A stretch of 64,000 nt of DNA. Source: Flavobacterium oreochromis. Its GTDB lineage: Bacteria; Bacteroidota; Bacteroidia; Flavobacteriales; Flavobacteriaceae. Every line of letters starts with the position of its first letter. Position 1 is the stretch's first letter. The position numbers and the translations under genes were made by a program. Location of the stretch: assembly GCF_019565455.1 (NCBI RefSeq), contig NZ_CP067377.1, forward strand, positions 2,052,001 through 2,116,000, read 5' to 3'. The notes under the pieces were generated by a model. The model was not told the origin of the DNA, did not search any database, and saw nothing but the letters and a program-made list of their open reading frames with translations. This document shows positions 49,513 through 60,360 of the stretch, one piece after another.

Positions 49513-50238
49513 TTACCAAGTTGCTACTGAAAATCTTACCCATTTGTTTGTAGCTGTACAGATATATACATAATCAGGGGTAATTCTAATTTCCCCGATT
49601 CTACCGTTAGCCGTAGAGGATTCTGGAGGAGTGGTTTTAATCACAGCGACTGTTCCGCTTACCGCAGGGAAAAAAACTGACAAATAAGAACCTTGTGGGA
49701 CGTTTAACGTGTCGGCTCTAATACTAAGAAAGTTATTTCCTAGTCCAAATACTAGACCTGTACTAGGACTTAGTTTGAGAAAAGATTCCCTTCCGTTATT
49801 GAAGGGCTCCCCTATGATTAAACCATCATAACCAGCTCTAAATTTATGTTGTCTGGTTGCACTTATGTTGTTATCAAACGAAAAGTAAGAGTCATCGGAC
49901 AGATCATTAGCTATAACGGTTCTTCCAGCAGCGATTACTGATTGTAGATTCGTATTATTTTCTTGCGGTGCTAGAATCCAATTTCCATTACTTCTTACAT
50001 ATTTTTGTCCGTTAACTGGCGCTTCTTTAATGCAACCTATGCTACTACTTGATATCTCTTTGATTGTATTATCTGAGCTACGCACTAATAAATTATCATT
50101 TATATCCCCTGTTCCTACTGTCATAAGTTTGATTGGTTTTGTAAAAATTTGTGCGTTTATTTTTTCATTACCACTCTGACTATATGCATTTGCTATCATT
50201 ACGATAGTCGCAATACAACTTAATACTAATTGCTTCAT
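49513..50238 (-). CDS. Exported fibre-like protein
   Basis: 241 residues from ATG 50238, placed 10 bases after the previous stop (a start at 50265 would overlap it). It opens with a clear signal peptide (MKQLVLSCIATIVMIANAYS), odd for a particle part. The C-terminus, NGRIGEIRITPDYVYICTATNKW...TW, is the closing domain seen on Bacteroidetes phage fibres. Middle: GYDGLIIGEPFNNG and beta-rich. It may be a host surface adhesin, a decoy, or a fibre displayed outside. Confidence 0.55.
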   Translation of the reverse strand: MKQLVLSCIATIVMIANAYSQSGNEKINAQIFTKPIKLMTVGTGDINDNLLVRSSDNTIKEISSSSIGCIKEAPVNGQKYVRSNGNWILAPQENNTNLQSVIAAGRTVIANDLSDDSYFSFDNNISATRQHKFRAGYDGLIIGEPFNNGRESFLKLSPSTGLVFGLGNNFLSIRADTLNVPQGSYLSVFFPAVSGTVAVIKTTPPESSTANGRIGEIRITPDYVYICTATNKWVRFSVATW

Positions 50239-50248
50239 AAATTTATTT

Positions 50249-50595
50249 TTAATTGTATATTCCATAACTTGTTAATTTTGTTGAATCACCACCATTATAC
50301 GTTGCGTTTATAAATTGTTCCTCTACAAATCCTTGAACAAAGTCACCAATCTCTAAAATATTGTTATTTGAATTTGGAGCGACTTTAAATATTTGTAATT
50401 CTCCTGTTTTGATTATTAAATTATTACGTTCGTTTAATGTGTTTATAGTTTGTAAAATAGGATCGATTCCTTCTATTTTTTCTATTGGAATTTTTTCTTT
50501 TTATGCCAGTAAGAGTCCATCCATTCCCAGAATTGTTCTTGTGTTGGTTTTAAGCCTTTCTTAAACCAGTTTTTTAATGTTGAAATGTCTATCAT
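50249..50595 (-). CDS. Small fibre-attachment protein, one frameshift
   Basis: About 115 residues after adding one base to the T6 run at 50491-50496. N-terminus STLKNWFKKGLKPTQEQFWE then MDSYWHKK, the same attachment motif as the fibre at 46848. Probably a short fibre or adaptor that anchors the following protein to the baseplate. First gene of operon with promoter 5. Confidence 0.6.
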
Positions 50596-50781
50596 AATAC
50601 AATATTAGTTAAGTTATAAAATTGATTTTAGTTTGTATAGATTTATGAATAAAGTATCTTGTCGCTGTATTTTTTAAATTAGCGATTAAAGATGGAATCG
50701 GAAAATCTAATGATGATACGCAACGTAAATTGCTGAAGTGCGCTTTTTGTAATTCTAAAGAATAAATTCCTTTTCTGAGTG

Positions 50782-50845
50782 TAAAAGTACGATGGGTTAA
50801 ATTGAAAAAGAAATTTTTAAAGTCTGGTAATCAGTAGTTTCAGTT
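50782..50845 (-). promoter_or_regulatory. Shared-class promoter 5: fibre operon
   Basis: On the - strand: box AACTGAAACTACTG (50845-50832), 42 bases, TACTTTTA (50789-50782). A leader of about 180 bases precedes the gene at 50595; I see no gene in it. Confidence 0.72.
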
Positions 50846-50865
50846 TTTTATTTATAGAAAAAACG

Positions 50866-51165
50866 TTATCGTTTTAATTGTTTAAAAAAATCAAAATTGA
50901 TTGAATTTAATTTTTCAATGCAATATTTAACAATTAATTCATAAAATGAAGTGGCAAATAAATAAGTGAACAAATAGGAGTTAATACATTTTTGTCCACA
51001 ACCATCTAAAAAATAGAAAATGATTGAAAAAAGTAAAGAGGAGCATAAAATTTTATAACTATCCTTGATTTTAAGATCAGGTGTATATTTGGTTATGAAT
51101 AAACCACCAACCACTATTATTCCTAATAATAAATAGTTGAGATTTGAGTTTAAAAAATCGGTCAT
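50866..51165 (-). CDS. Small membrane protein after the spike genes
   Basis: 99 residues from ATG 51165 (a longer start would overlap the previous gene in another frame). Three membrane segments: LLLGIIVVGGLFITKY, ILCSSLLFSIIFYFL, LFTYLFATSFYELIV, then a basic tail. Last gene of the hub/spike operon; holin-like or membrane anchor role possible. Confidence 0.55.
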   Translation of the reverse strand: MTDFLNSNLNYLLLGIIVVGGLFITKYTPDLKIKDSYKILCSSLLFSIIFYFLDGCGQKCINSYLFTYLFATSFYELIVKYCIEKLNSINFDFFKQLKR

Positions 51166-51190
51166 AATGATTGTTTTTAAATAGTTGTTT

Positions 51191-51415
51191 TTAAGATAGT
51201 GTTCCAGTTCCAGTTCCAGTTTGAGCACTAGCACTGCCTGTTGTTGTCACGGTTACATTTACGGTTGCTGATTTTACATAAGTGTCAATTGCTTCAGCTA
51301 ATTTTTCGGCAAAAACCTCTGTTGGATCAATATTTTTGCCGTCATTTAAATCATCCTTTAAATTTTTTAATTCTGATTTAATTTTATTCTTTAATGATGT
51401 TACATTTAATGCCAT
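51191..51415 (-). CDS. Small spike-associated protein
   Basis: 74 residues: a charged helical N-terminus (LKNKIKSELKNLKDDL), then VNVTVTTTGSASAQTGTGTG. It follows the spike gene, where tip or spike-accessory proteins are coded. Family not certain. Confidence 0.5.
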   Translation of the reverse strand: MALNVTSLKNKIKSELKNLKDDLNDGKNIDPTEVFAEKLAEAIDTYVKSATVNVTVTTTGSASAQTGTGTGTLS

Positions 51416-51449
51416 TTTTTAATTTTTAGATTTTTTTTAAAGTTGATTA

Positions 51450-52411
51450 TTATTCTAATATTTTGCCGATATTGGTTTTTAATTCATCGAACTTTTTATA
51501 TTTATCTGGAGTAAGAGGTGTCGAACCTATAGACATTGGATTAGTTGTTAAAGGTTTTAATAATTCAATTAAAGCATTTAATTGTGATAGTAAATCTTTA
51601 CCTCCAGCTTTAATTTTAAATTTATCTTTCATTTCAAAAGTTAAATCATTATTCATGAAAGTCACGTTGTCTTTAGTAATTTCTGCTTTATAACCATCTT
51701 TAACAGTTATTTCAGTATGAGTTTCATCAATCACAACTTTTTGTTTTTCTTTTGCATCTTGATCGTTAAACTGAATGCTTAAATTAGGTGTTCCTGCTGA
51801 GGTAAGTGTGCATTTTACACGCTCTTTGACATTACTACCATTTACAGTAGATAAGATCGTTTGTTGTTGTGTTCCTGTTTGTACCGTTTTAGAAATCTCT
51901 TTTCCATCCTTATCATAAAAAGCAGTGGTTATTTTAGAATCTTCAGTCGAAGCGTCAATTTCAAATTGCGCTCTTTTATTATATTCTGGTTTTGTATCAG
52001 AATCATTGCTTTTATCTTTTTTTTCTTTGAACAGAATATTGCATTTTGAAGCATCAGTTTCCATTTCAAAGTATTGTTTTTCATCTTTTTTGATTCGGAC
52101 TACAGTTCGCTCAATTTCTGAATATTGCGAAATAAAAGCTCTTGTTTCTACGCCTTCGATGATAGAAGCTAACACCCAACTGTCTTTTTTAGGGATAAGC
52201 AAAATACCTTGTTCTTTGTTTTGAATATCAGCTTTCAGACGCACATTATTGATAATTGCACCATCGCTTCTCATAATATCAATAGTATAGGCATCTTGAT
52301 CACTATGTAGTGATTTTTTTCTAAATTGATCTTGATCACTTTGGCCGCAAAGGTTTCTATAATTCGATTATTGCGGGCTACTTCTTTTATTAAATTGGTT
52401 ATATTTCCCAT
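51450..52411 (-). CDS. gpV/gp45-like baseplate spike protein, one frameshift
   Basis: About 321 residues after adding one base to the T7 run at 52314-52320, joining MGNITNLIKEVARNN to SDQDAYTIDIMRSDGAIINN. An OB-fold (GILLIPKKDSWVLASIIEGVETRAFI) precedes a beta-helical stretch with KVVIDETHTEITVKDGYKAEI and NNDLTFEMKDKFKIKAGG, the pattern of membrane-piercing spikes. Order hub-spike is conserved in contractile tails. Confidence 0.75.
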
Positions 52412-52424
52412 AGTATTTGTTTGA

Positions 52425-53744
52425 TTAATTTACTTCTACTCGTCTGCCTATTTCGATGGTTTGTCTATATCCGTTTGAACCAAAAGTTCTTTTTACAGCT
52501 TTTACTAGGAAGGTACCATTCTTTTCTTTTTCTTTTGCATTTTCTAGAATCACTTTATCGGTAGGTCGAACAAAGGGTTCTCCGAATGTGGTAAAGGTTC
52601 CTTCAAGTCCAGAAGGTTTTGTTTCCATTGCCCTTAATGCTGCGTACTGAAAAAGTTCGGCAGTTATTTTGGCTACCTTTTCTTTAAAAGGTGTTTTTGT
52701 TTCTGATATATTGTTTTTATTGTCGTCATTATGAATTACATAGGTTTTTAATAAAGGACCATTAGAATCGCCTAACTCGACAGCGATAGGTGTATTCGAA
52801 TCGTTAAAATATTTTTCAACACGAATTCTTGAGTTATTGGTGATTTCTCGAACTACTGTGAGATTATCGTTAATAATATTATATCTAAATCTAAATCGTG
52901 CTTTTCCTAAAAAAGCATCTGTGTTAAAGGCTTTATTTATATTATTAAGTTTTGGCCCTAAAATATCAAGTCCTTTGTTAACTAGTTTTTTTGTTAAAAG
53001 CCCAGCTATAGGATGTGCTATAAAATTTCGGTCAATAAATCCTCCAATTTCCTTAGCAGTATGCTGTTGAGGATTATTGGTAATCGTTAATACAGGTTTG
53101 AATTTTTCCATCTTGAAATAAGTATGTATTCCTTTTTCCTTGAGCATCTCAAAAACCTGCGCTAATGATTGGTTTCTGTTGATCATAATATTTCCTAAGT
53201 CTTCATCTAATGCGTTAATCTTAATAGGAAGTTTTAGTTTATTTATTTTCTTTTCAAAGAAAGTTTTAGGATTAAAATTCTGAATATTAATAGCAGGGTT
53301 AGGACTGATCATATTCCATTGATCTTTATTGGATGATTTGGTTTCTTTATCATCTACTGCTTTGACTTTTTTTAGAGCATACATAATATCTTCGCAAGTA
53401 ATAATTACAGGATTATCGCCACTAACTCCTGTTATATAACCTCTAAAAGCTGCTCGATATTCATTGTTGTATCCTAGGTAGATTTCTATAAAGCTTTCTA
53501 GTTTTAGGTAATCATGAATAGAGTCTTTTTTCATAAAGTCTGTAACATCAGCTAAAGCACTTTGGTTGAAGTTTTTAGAGTCTTTAAAAACTCTTTTTGG
53601 CATTTCAATTTTAGCTGTGTCTGTTAACGTATTATAAGCACTTACTATTTCTACATTTTTTACATAATTAAATTCGTAAAATTTAGGAGTAGGTATCAGT
53701 TTATAGGTTTCATAAACCTTTATTTTAGCATTTAATTTAAACAT
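52425..53744 (-). CDS. Hub protein, gpD/gp27-like
   Basis: 439 residues. NVEIVSAYNTLTDTAKIEMPKR and YRAAFRGYITGVSGDNPVIITCED match the first domain of phage hub proteins; then NQSLAQVFEMLKEKGIHTYF and RRVEV end typical of gpD/gp27. It forms the centre of the baseplate with the spike. Overlaps the DUF6046 gene by 8 bases. Confidence 0.75.
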   Translation of the reverse strand: MFKLNAKIKVYETYKLIPTPKFYEFNYVKNVEIVSAYNTLTDTAKIEMPKRVFKDSKNFNQSALADVTDFMKKDSIHDYLKLESFIEIYLGYNNEYRAAFRGYITGVSGDNPVIITCEDIMYALKKVKAVDDKETKSSNKDQWNMISPNPAINIQNFNPKTFFEKKINKLKLPIKINALDEDLGNIMINRNQSLAQVFEMLKEKGIHTYFKMEKFKPVLTITNNPQQHTAKEIGGFIDRNFIAHPIAGLLTKKLVNKGLDILGPKLNNINKAFNTDAFLGKARFRFRYNIINDNLTVVREITNNSRIRVEKYFNDSNTPIAVELGDSNGPLLKTYVIHNDDNKNNISETKTPFKEKVAKITAELFQYAALRAMETKPSGLEGTFTTFGEPFVRPTDKVILENAKEKEKNGTFLVKAVKRTFGSNGYRQTIEIGRRVEVN

Positions 53745-54294
53745 TGTCTCTAATTATTAATTCAACAATTTCATCTGAGGTAGCACTAATCGAAAATTTT
53801 TGAATATTTCGAGTGCTTGAAATAGAAGGAATAGAGTAGGAATCAATCACAATTTCATAAATTCCAAATCGATTCATGATCGCATGTGTTACACGTAGGC
53901 TATACGGTGCATTTAAAAATTTTCGGAGTAATAATAATTTATCTTTTGGATATTCTACTCCATTATCACTTGCTATTAAGCCTTCAATGGAAATACTAAA
54001 ATCACCATTAGTAATATGTTCTTTTATGGTAGAATCGCGCCCTTCAATTCGTTGTTTATTGATGTCTTTGGATCGACTCAAATTAACCGTTACCGCATCT
54101 ATTTTTAAACTAGGTAGATTATATCCTTTTTCATTTAAAGGTTCAAAAATTAAGGGAGCAAAAACTCTTAAATTAAAATCACCACCATTAGAATCTATTA
54201 TAAAATCTTTAGAATCAGTTGTGCTGTAATCAATTCCGTTGTAGTCGCGTTGTTTGTTGTTTAAAATATCATTTATGTCAATATTGAAACCCAT
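53737..54294 (-). CDS. DUF6046-type tail protein
   Basis: 185 residues. SLKIDAVTVNLSRSKDINKQ...GRDSTIKEHITNGDFSISIEG and NRFGIYEIVIDSYSIP fit the DUF6046 group from Bacteroidetes phage tails. By position (before hub) it may join the tube end to the hub, as Mu gpN or LysM-type initiators do. Confidence 0.65.
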   Translation of the reverse strand: MGFNIDINDILNNKQRDYNGIDYSTTDSKDFIIDSNGGDFNLRVFAPLIFEPLNEKGYNLPSLKIDAVTVNLSRSKDINKQRIEGRDSTIKEHITNGDFSISIEGLIASDNGVEYPKDKLLLLRKFLNAPYSLRVTHAIMNRFGIYEIVIDSYSIPSISSTRNIQKFSISATSDEIVELIIRDNV

Positions 54295-54305
54295 AGTTTA
54301 AAGTA

Positions 54306-54773
54306 TTAATAGTTATACAAATTTTGTGGTATGACTTGTTTTAGGATGTCTTCTAGTTTGTTATTATTGTGTTTTTGTAGCCAAAGAGCTTCTTCTAGCA
54401 TTTTATAAAAATCGTCCATGTTTAATTGATATGGATCTACTTTAAACATATAGCGTATTAAGGCTGCTGATTTTTTAAATTCATCTTCAAAAGGAGTTGG
54501 ATTGATCGAGAATTCACTATACTGTTGCATTTTTTCTACCAACGCATTACCAGAGGATAGACTAAATTCATCACTATAGGTATCAACGGTTAATAAGCAT
54601 TGGTTAAATAAGGTTAGTATGGCCTGATGTACATCATTTTTGTAGTTTTTTTGATATTCAAGAAATATTTCATAGGTGGGAATACGGCAATAAGCTATTT
54701 CATCAGAGGTAGAGAATTTGAGTATGTTTCCCACCTTTTCTTTCCATTTTTCTAATGCTTTGTTTTTTTCCAT
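54306..54773 (-). CDS. Tail-associated helical protein
   Basis: 155 residues, helical, acidic and aromatic: YCRIPTYEIFLEYQKNY, YMFKVDPYQLNMDDFYKM. Looks like a tail assembly or initiator factor. No known family recalled. Part of the hub operon. Confidence 0.5.
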   Translation of the reverse strand: MEKNKALEKWKEKVGNILKFSTSDEIAYCRIPTYEIFLEYQKNYKNDVHQAILTLFNQCLLTVDTYSDEFSLSSGNALVEKMQQYSEFSINPTPFEDEFKKSAALIRYMFKVDPYQLNMDDFYKMLEEALWLQKHNNNKLEDILKQVIPQNLYNY

Positions 54774-54785
54774 TTTTTTTATTTT

Positions 54786-54977
54786 TTAAATACTACTGTC
54801 TTTACGTTCTTTTTCAATAATATCTTTTATGTTTTCGTTTGATCTATTTGAATTCGTTATAAAATTGAAATTTTGAATTACAATTTTTTTATAAATGCTA
54901 TCTTTTGTCATTTCATGATCTATGGGATTTTCTAAGGTTTTACTTATTTCTCCCAAATCTTTTTTTACATGTTCCAT
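54786..54977 (-). CDS. Small hypothetical first gene of hub operon
   Basis: 63 residues, highly charged, helical (VKKDLGEISKTLENP, IKDIIEKERKD). Twelve bases before the next gene. No function recognised. Confidence 0.45.
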   Translation of the reverse strand: MEHVKKDLGEISKTLENPIDHEMTKDSIYKKIVIQNFNFITNSNRSNENIKDIIEKERKDSSI

Positions 54978-55084
54978 AGGAAGATTTTTTAAAATTACAC
55001 TAATTATTTATTAAGGATAAATGCCGAAATGAGGCTGGTTATTTCGCTTTTTTTGATTGTTGTAACAGTACTGTTTTGAGAGTG

Positions 55085-55222
55085 TAAAATTAGTTTAAGA
55101 ATTGAAAATAAAATCATTTTTTAAGCTATCAAAACAGTAGTTTCAGTAAGTGGTTTAATTACTGAAACTACTGTAAATAAGAGGGTTGTGAGGATTTTTT
55201 TAATAAGTAACCGTTAATTTTA
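55085..55222. promoter_or_regulatory. Divergent shared-class promoters 6 and 7 around a palindrome
   Basis: ACAGTAGTTTCAGTAA (55134-55149) and TTACTGAAACTACTGT (55159-55174) are perfect 16-bp inverted arms, nine bases apart. Leftward: 42 bases from box to TAATTTTA (55092-55085), for the hub operon. Rightward: 41 bases to TAATTTTA (55215-55222), for the effector at 55620. The remaining 55223-55619 is a leader with no gene seen. Confidence 0.8.
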
Positions 55223-55619
55223 CATCCGAAAATAAACAAAAAAATGAAGCGAGAATTATTCCTAAAAATAGCTTTTTAAAACCAGTAAGAGTTACCCCGA
55301 AGTCCCAAGCTAAAAGTCATAGGGTCTCTAATTTTTTGAAAATACAAAAGGATTTTTGTTTCACAACTGCACCACTATATTGAGTGTCTTGTTTTTTCTT
55401 TTTACTTGCAGAACATCGAAATTTTGTAACTCTGAGACTTTGAAACAAACAACACTTCAAGTAGATGTGTTTTCCTATTATAAAAAAAAATATAGACAGA
55501 TGAAATCGTCATAAACTAGAAATTTACGTAAGTAAATACCTATAAATAAAAACGACCGAGACGAAGTCGAACTGGCGAAGCATACCCTATGTGACCTATA
55601 ACAAATAAATTTCACACCT

Positions 55620-58600
55620 ATGAAAAAAACAGATATAGAAAGTTTAACCATACAGTTAGACCATTTTGATACTTCCAAAGATTCTAAAGAATTTTCTGAA
55701 GCAATTATGCAACGATTAGAAAAAATTGCTGCTACTTGGGAAAATGAAGAATCATTAGAATCACTTTATTTAAAAGAATTAGCCAAAGAATCATCATCAG
55801 ATACTACAGTAACTTCAACCTCAACCGGAGGAGGCGCTACCGCAAACACTTCAAGCGCGCAAAAATCATTTGCTGGTAGCACTACTCCTTCGGGCATGGA
55901 GGGTGTTTCTGGGGGTAAAACTAACGCTAGTACTAGTAATACTAACAGTTCTACGACTGGGACTACCACTTCTGGAGAGGGTTTTACAGACGCAGAAGCC
56001 TCAAATTCGGATTCTGAAAATAGCTCTGGAACTGATCAGGTTAATTCGTCATCTACCCTTACCTCCACAACCGCAAATACAACGGCAGCAGCTGCCCAAT
56101 CTTCGGTTTATTCAAGTATTACGAGTAACGAAACCATTCCAGTACCCGCAACACTCTCTGTATCAACACCAACGGATTCTAAAGTTTTAGAAGCGGTGAA
56201 GAAAAAACGTGAAGAAGCTATTTTAAATAATGATGCTCAGGCAACAGCCTATTGGAATGGTATTATAAGTAAAATAGAAAGCGGAATCACTGTTGCCACA
56301 CTCTTAACAGATGATACAATAGCGAAGCATCCATTATTTGATTTGTTTAAAACACTTACCCAGACCACACAAGAGGTATATAATTTTGATTGGGATTCAG
56401 TTAGCAAAAAAATGATTAATGCTATTGAGCAAAAATAGTAAGCGGAACTATAAGTGCCGCTTCAAAACAATATTGGACAAATATTAAAGCAAGATTAAAA
56501 GATCCTAACACAAATATAGCCAACTTGTTTGAGGAGTATGACGAGTTGTTTTTATTGCTCAAAGAGGTAGAAGGCTTAAGTGAATTACCTAATAAAGTCA
56601 CCTTCTTTACAAAAACCAAAGTTTATCCTAATCTGAGTCCAAATAATATGTATGCTGATTTGGGGACTCAAACCGTGTACACTTTCTTAAAAAGATTGAG
56701 TGAAAAACATGATGATGTAGGAGCAGGAGTGAATCATGGTGGCGTTTATATTAAAAATAGTGATGTAAAATCTTTTATTGCGGGCGAAACCTTAGAATTT
56801 GGTATTCATGAAACCTTTATCAATCAGCTAAAAAATGCTAAAGAAAACATCAATTGGATAGTTTATAAAGATGGTAACAAAAAGAATAATAGAAAATTTG
56901 TCGATCATGGAACCACTTTGAGTTATAATTTTGGAAAGCCTGGAAAGTATACTATTGAAGCTTATGGAAAATCATCGGGAGCTTTAAAGTCTAAAAAAAC
57001 AGCTGCTTTTGTAGAGGTAACCATCATTAATCAAGAAATAGTAGTTACAGCACCACAAACGATTAATGGAGAATTTGCAAGACCTTTCACGACCGAAAAA
57101 CCATTTGTGGTAAAATTAAAAGAAAATAAAGTAGCGAAACCATTACAACCAGTTGTTTTAAGTTATCAAATTGAACATAAAATAAAAGAGAAACGCATAT
57201 CTATAACTGATTCTAAAGTACTTCCTAATGATGGTGTGATTAATCTAGCAATGCCACAACTAGGAACTTATATTTTACTAGTTAACAGTAACGATCAATA
57301 TACGATTACTTGCAAAAAAGAATGGAAAATCATTGAAAACTATGTAGAAGCTATTGAGATTATTAATAATAAGAAGCCTAATAATGTGTATTTGCATTCG
57401 GATACGCCACAAGAAGTAACTTTTGCCGTTAAGAAATTTAAAATCGAACCACCTACACCTGATGAGGTGGCTAAAGTAAAATGGTTAGTATATAATGCAA
57501 AAGGAAGTGCAATTGTGCCTAAAGGATTACAATTAACTACAGATGCTAACGAACCAGGAAAACCCTATATTGTAAAAGGGAAAAAATTCACTTTCCAAAT
57601 ACCACAAAATGAAGGGAAATATTTTGTACATGCTTATTGTTTTGATAAGAAGAAATCAAAAGATTCATATAAAATTGAAATGGTAATCCCAAGAGTTACA
57701 GAAGCCAGTTGGACCGATGCCCAAGGAGACAAAAAAGAAACCACAGGTTTTAAAGGCGAAATTTCTATAATCAAAGCCAGTATTCCCAACTTTGGTAACC
57801 AAAAAGTACGTGTTTTCTTTTATGTAAAAAAATCAGCTAATGAGGTATATTCTGCAGCACATGAGTATTATAGTGATACGACAACTGATGCCAATGGAAA
57901 TATTAACAAGCCTATTGTTTTTGATGATAGATTGAAAAGCGAATTTAGATTAGGCAATGGAGAAAATGCCTTTTTGAAAATTGGTTTTGTAGGACTTATT
58001 GATAATCAATTTTACAATTTCAAAGAAGCAGAATACAGTGCTAAAGATGTTGAAATAAAATTAACAACCAAAAGACAGCTTTTAGATTTATACTTTGAAT
58101 ACGACGGCAGAAGAGTATTAGAAACAGATAAAGTACCGTATGATGCTAAGAAAAAAACAGCCTTAACATTAGTCGCTCATACCCGAAATATGGCAGGGGA
58201 AGAAATAAAATTCACGATGCACAAATTAGGAGAAGACTCTTCACTAGAAGACTTTTCTGCAGCAAAAGTGAATCAAGACGGTATTGCAAAATTAGGTTTT
58301 ACTATGAAAGATGTTAACCAACTCAAAAAAGGCGAAGCCGAAACGTATTTTGCAGGTATTGAAGGTTTTTCTGCTAAGCATATTAAGAATAGAACGCTGG
58401 TGTTGCAAGTGGGAGCGAAGTGGGATAGTTTTGAAAGAATTAATGGAGAAATTGATTTTATAAAATTTTTGATGGATAATGATAAAACTTTATCTAGAAC
58501 CTTTAAAAAAAATTATACTCCAAAAGATGCAGAGAATGCATTATTTCTTATATATAAGTATTTTGGTGGGGATATTTCGAATATAATTGAGAAAATTTTT

Positions 58601-59509
58601 AGGAGCGAGACAGATCATTTTAAATCTCCTCAATATAAACTAGCAGGTACAGGTGGAATGGAGGCTTTTGGTAGTGCTCCTTATTATGGTTGGTCGGAGA
58701 CTTTTTTTAATAAATATTCTAAATTTAAACCACTTGGTATAACTTCGTTGTATGAGGGCGAAGGTATAAGTAAACAAGGAGGTAATGCTCAAATTAAAGA
58801 TAGACCTAAAGATTTTGTTGTTATGCCTTCTGTATTAGCAGCAATGTTATATTTAGTTGATTATATAATTAGACATGATGGAAATTGGGCACGTTGGCAT
58901 TCTACAAAAAAAGAAAATCAAGAATCATATAGAGAATCAATGAAAGGAGTTATTCCACGTTTTGTAAGATCTTTTGATAAAAATGGACTTTCTGAAATTG
59001 CAAAAAATAATAATAATGAAATAAAAGTTAAATTACATTTTGAAGGGAAAACTGCAGTTGAAAATTCTTTATCGGAAAAAACAAAAAAGATTTTAGTTGA
59101 AGTTGGAAATGCGAGTAAAAATTATGATATTTATATAACTAGTACTGCAAGATCTACTTATGATCAAGCTAGAATTATGTATCAAAATTGTTCAAAATCT
59201 AATGGAGTTAATACACAAAAAGGGATATATAAAGATCCAGGGGATAAAGTTATTGATGTGTATGCAAAAGGTATAAAAGATAAATTGTCTAAATCGCAAA
59301 TAATTAAATTAATGGAGGATAAAATTAAAGAATTAGGTCCTTCAACTGTTTCAAAACATATTGCAGATTATAATTTTATTAATACATTTGACATTTCTTA
59401 TTCAAAATTGTCAGATAAAAAAAGTTTTTATTCTGAAATGTCAAAAAGAAAAGAATTAGATAAAATTTTGATTGAAAATAATTGTTATCATATACAGGTA
59501 ATTCAATAG
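55620..59509 (+). CDS. Large peptidoglycan-targeting effector, one frameshift
   Basis: About 1,296 residues after adding one A to the run 56431-56435. N-terminus helical (1-60), then a Ser/Thr/Gly-rich linker (60-185), then beta-sandwich repeats (350-930; for example GKPGKYTIEAYGKSSG, QLGTYILLVNSN). Near 960-1120 is a muramidase-like domain (GTGGMEAFGSAPYYGW, KQGGNAQIKDRP, RHDGNWARWHST). The C-terminus (1130-1296) is M15-like: YITSTARSTYDQARIMYQN and VSKHIADYNFINTFDIS. Likely cargo or tail tip that cuts target cell walls. Domain calls from motif memory. Confidence 0.65.
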
Positions 59510-59545
59510 TATTTATTTTCAATTTGAATCGCAAAATTAAATTTT

Positions 59546-60323
59546 ATGAAATATTTTTTATTCCAATTTATTAGCATTTTTTTATTATTTAGTTGTAAAG
59601 AAAATGATAGCTCAAAACAAGACATTAAACAGTTAAAACAAGACGAAATTTTAAATTCTCCAAAAGATACTTTAAAAATACTAGATAAAAATGCAGTCAT
59701 TATTTGGTCACCTAATGAAGAGGAAATTAATGTTTTAAAAACTGAAAAAGGCGAGGATTTTTATACAATAGCTGATGATGTAAATGGCTATATTGCTAGT
59801 ATATCCGAAGAATTGGAATTAAAAAAAATAAAATATATTGATTCAGATGCGCAAGTTATTTATTTTAAAAACGAAAATATTTTTTTAGATAAGAGTAAAA
59901 TTAAAAATAACTGGAATATAGTGTATTTATCTAATGGTAAAATAAAAGTTGATTCTCCTGTAGATTTTGACAGCAATAATCTTACTTCAAATTTTTATTC
60001 AAATCAATCTAATTATGATGAAAATCAATGTGTAGATATTGTAGGCAAAATTATTGAAAAGGGAAATGGCAATTAAATTATCCAAATATTAAACAAACAG
60101 GATATGATTTTTTTATTGATAGAGCAACAAAAAAGAAATCTCAGTCAAAATTACATCAAAAGACAAAGATGATCCTACAGTTATTTGGTTACATATAGAT
60201 TTAGAAAAGGATTTATTAAAGGATGTAACAAAAGATGATATTGAGCCAACTTTTATTGAAAAAGTAGATGAAAATTTGATGAAAGAATTCAAGGGTAATT
60301 GCTTGAAGCATTGTTTGGATTGA
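59546..60323 (+). CDS. Immunity lipoprotein candidate 1, two frameshifts
   Basis: About 259 residues after adding one A at 60057-60060 and one at 60129-60134. Lipoprotein signal (FLLFSCKEN). Envelope location fits protection from a cell-wall hydrolase coded 36 bases upstream. No family recognised; beta-rich with VNGYIASISEELEL and KWQLNYPNIKQTGYDFF. Confidence 0.55.
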
Positions 60324-60360
60324 TTTAATTTATATTTACAGAATATATATTTCGATAAAA

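Noticed and set aside
33691..54977. Type VI secretion system of the Bacteroidetes type (T6SS-iii)
   Set aside because: There is one sheath protein, no TssB/TssC pair, no ClpV ATPase, no TssK/N/O/P/Q/R and no VgrG-PAAR gene. The hub, spike, gpJ, gpI, fibre and holin set is phage-tail type.
33691..59509. Extracellular contractile injection system (Afp/PVC/MAC type)
   Set aside because: No AAA+ ATPase, only one sheath and one tube gene, and no DUF4157 leader. A CI-like repressor and lysis genes point to a tailocin instead.
21000..60000. Complete prophage
   Set aside because: No terminase, portal, capsid, replication gene or integrase can be found. Genes outside the window could still change this.
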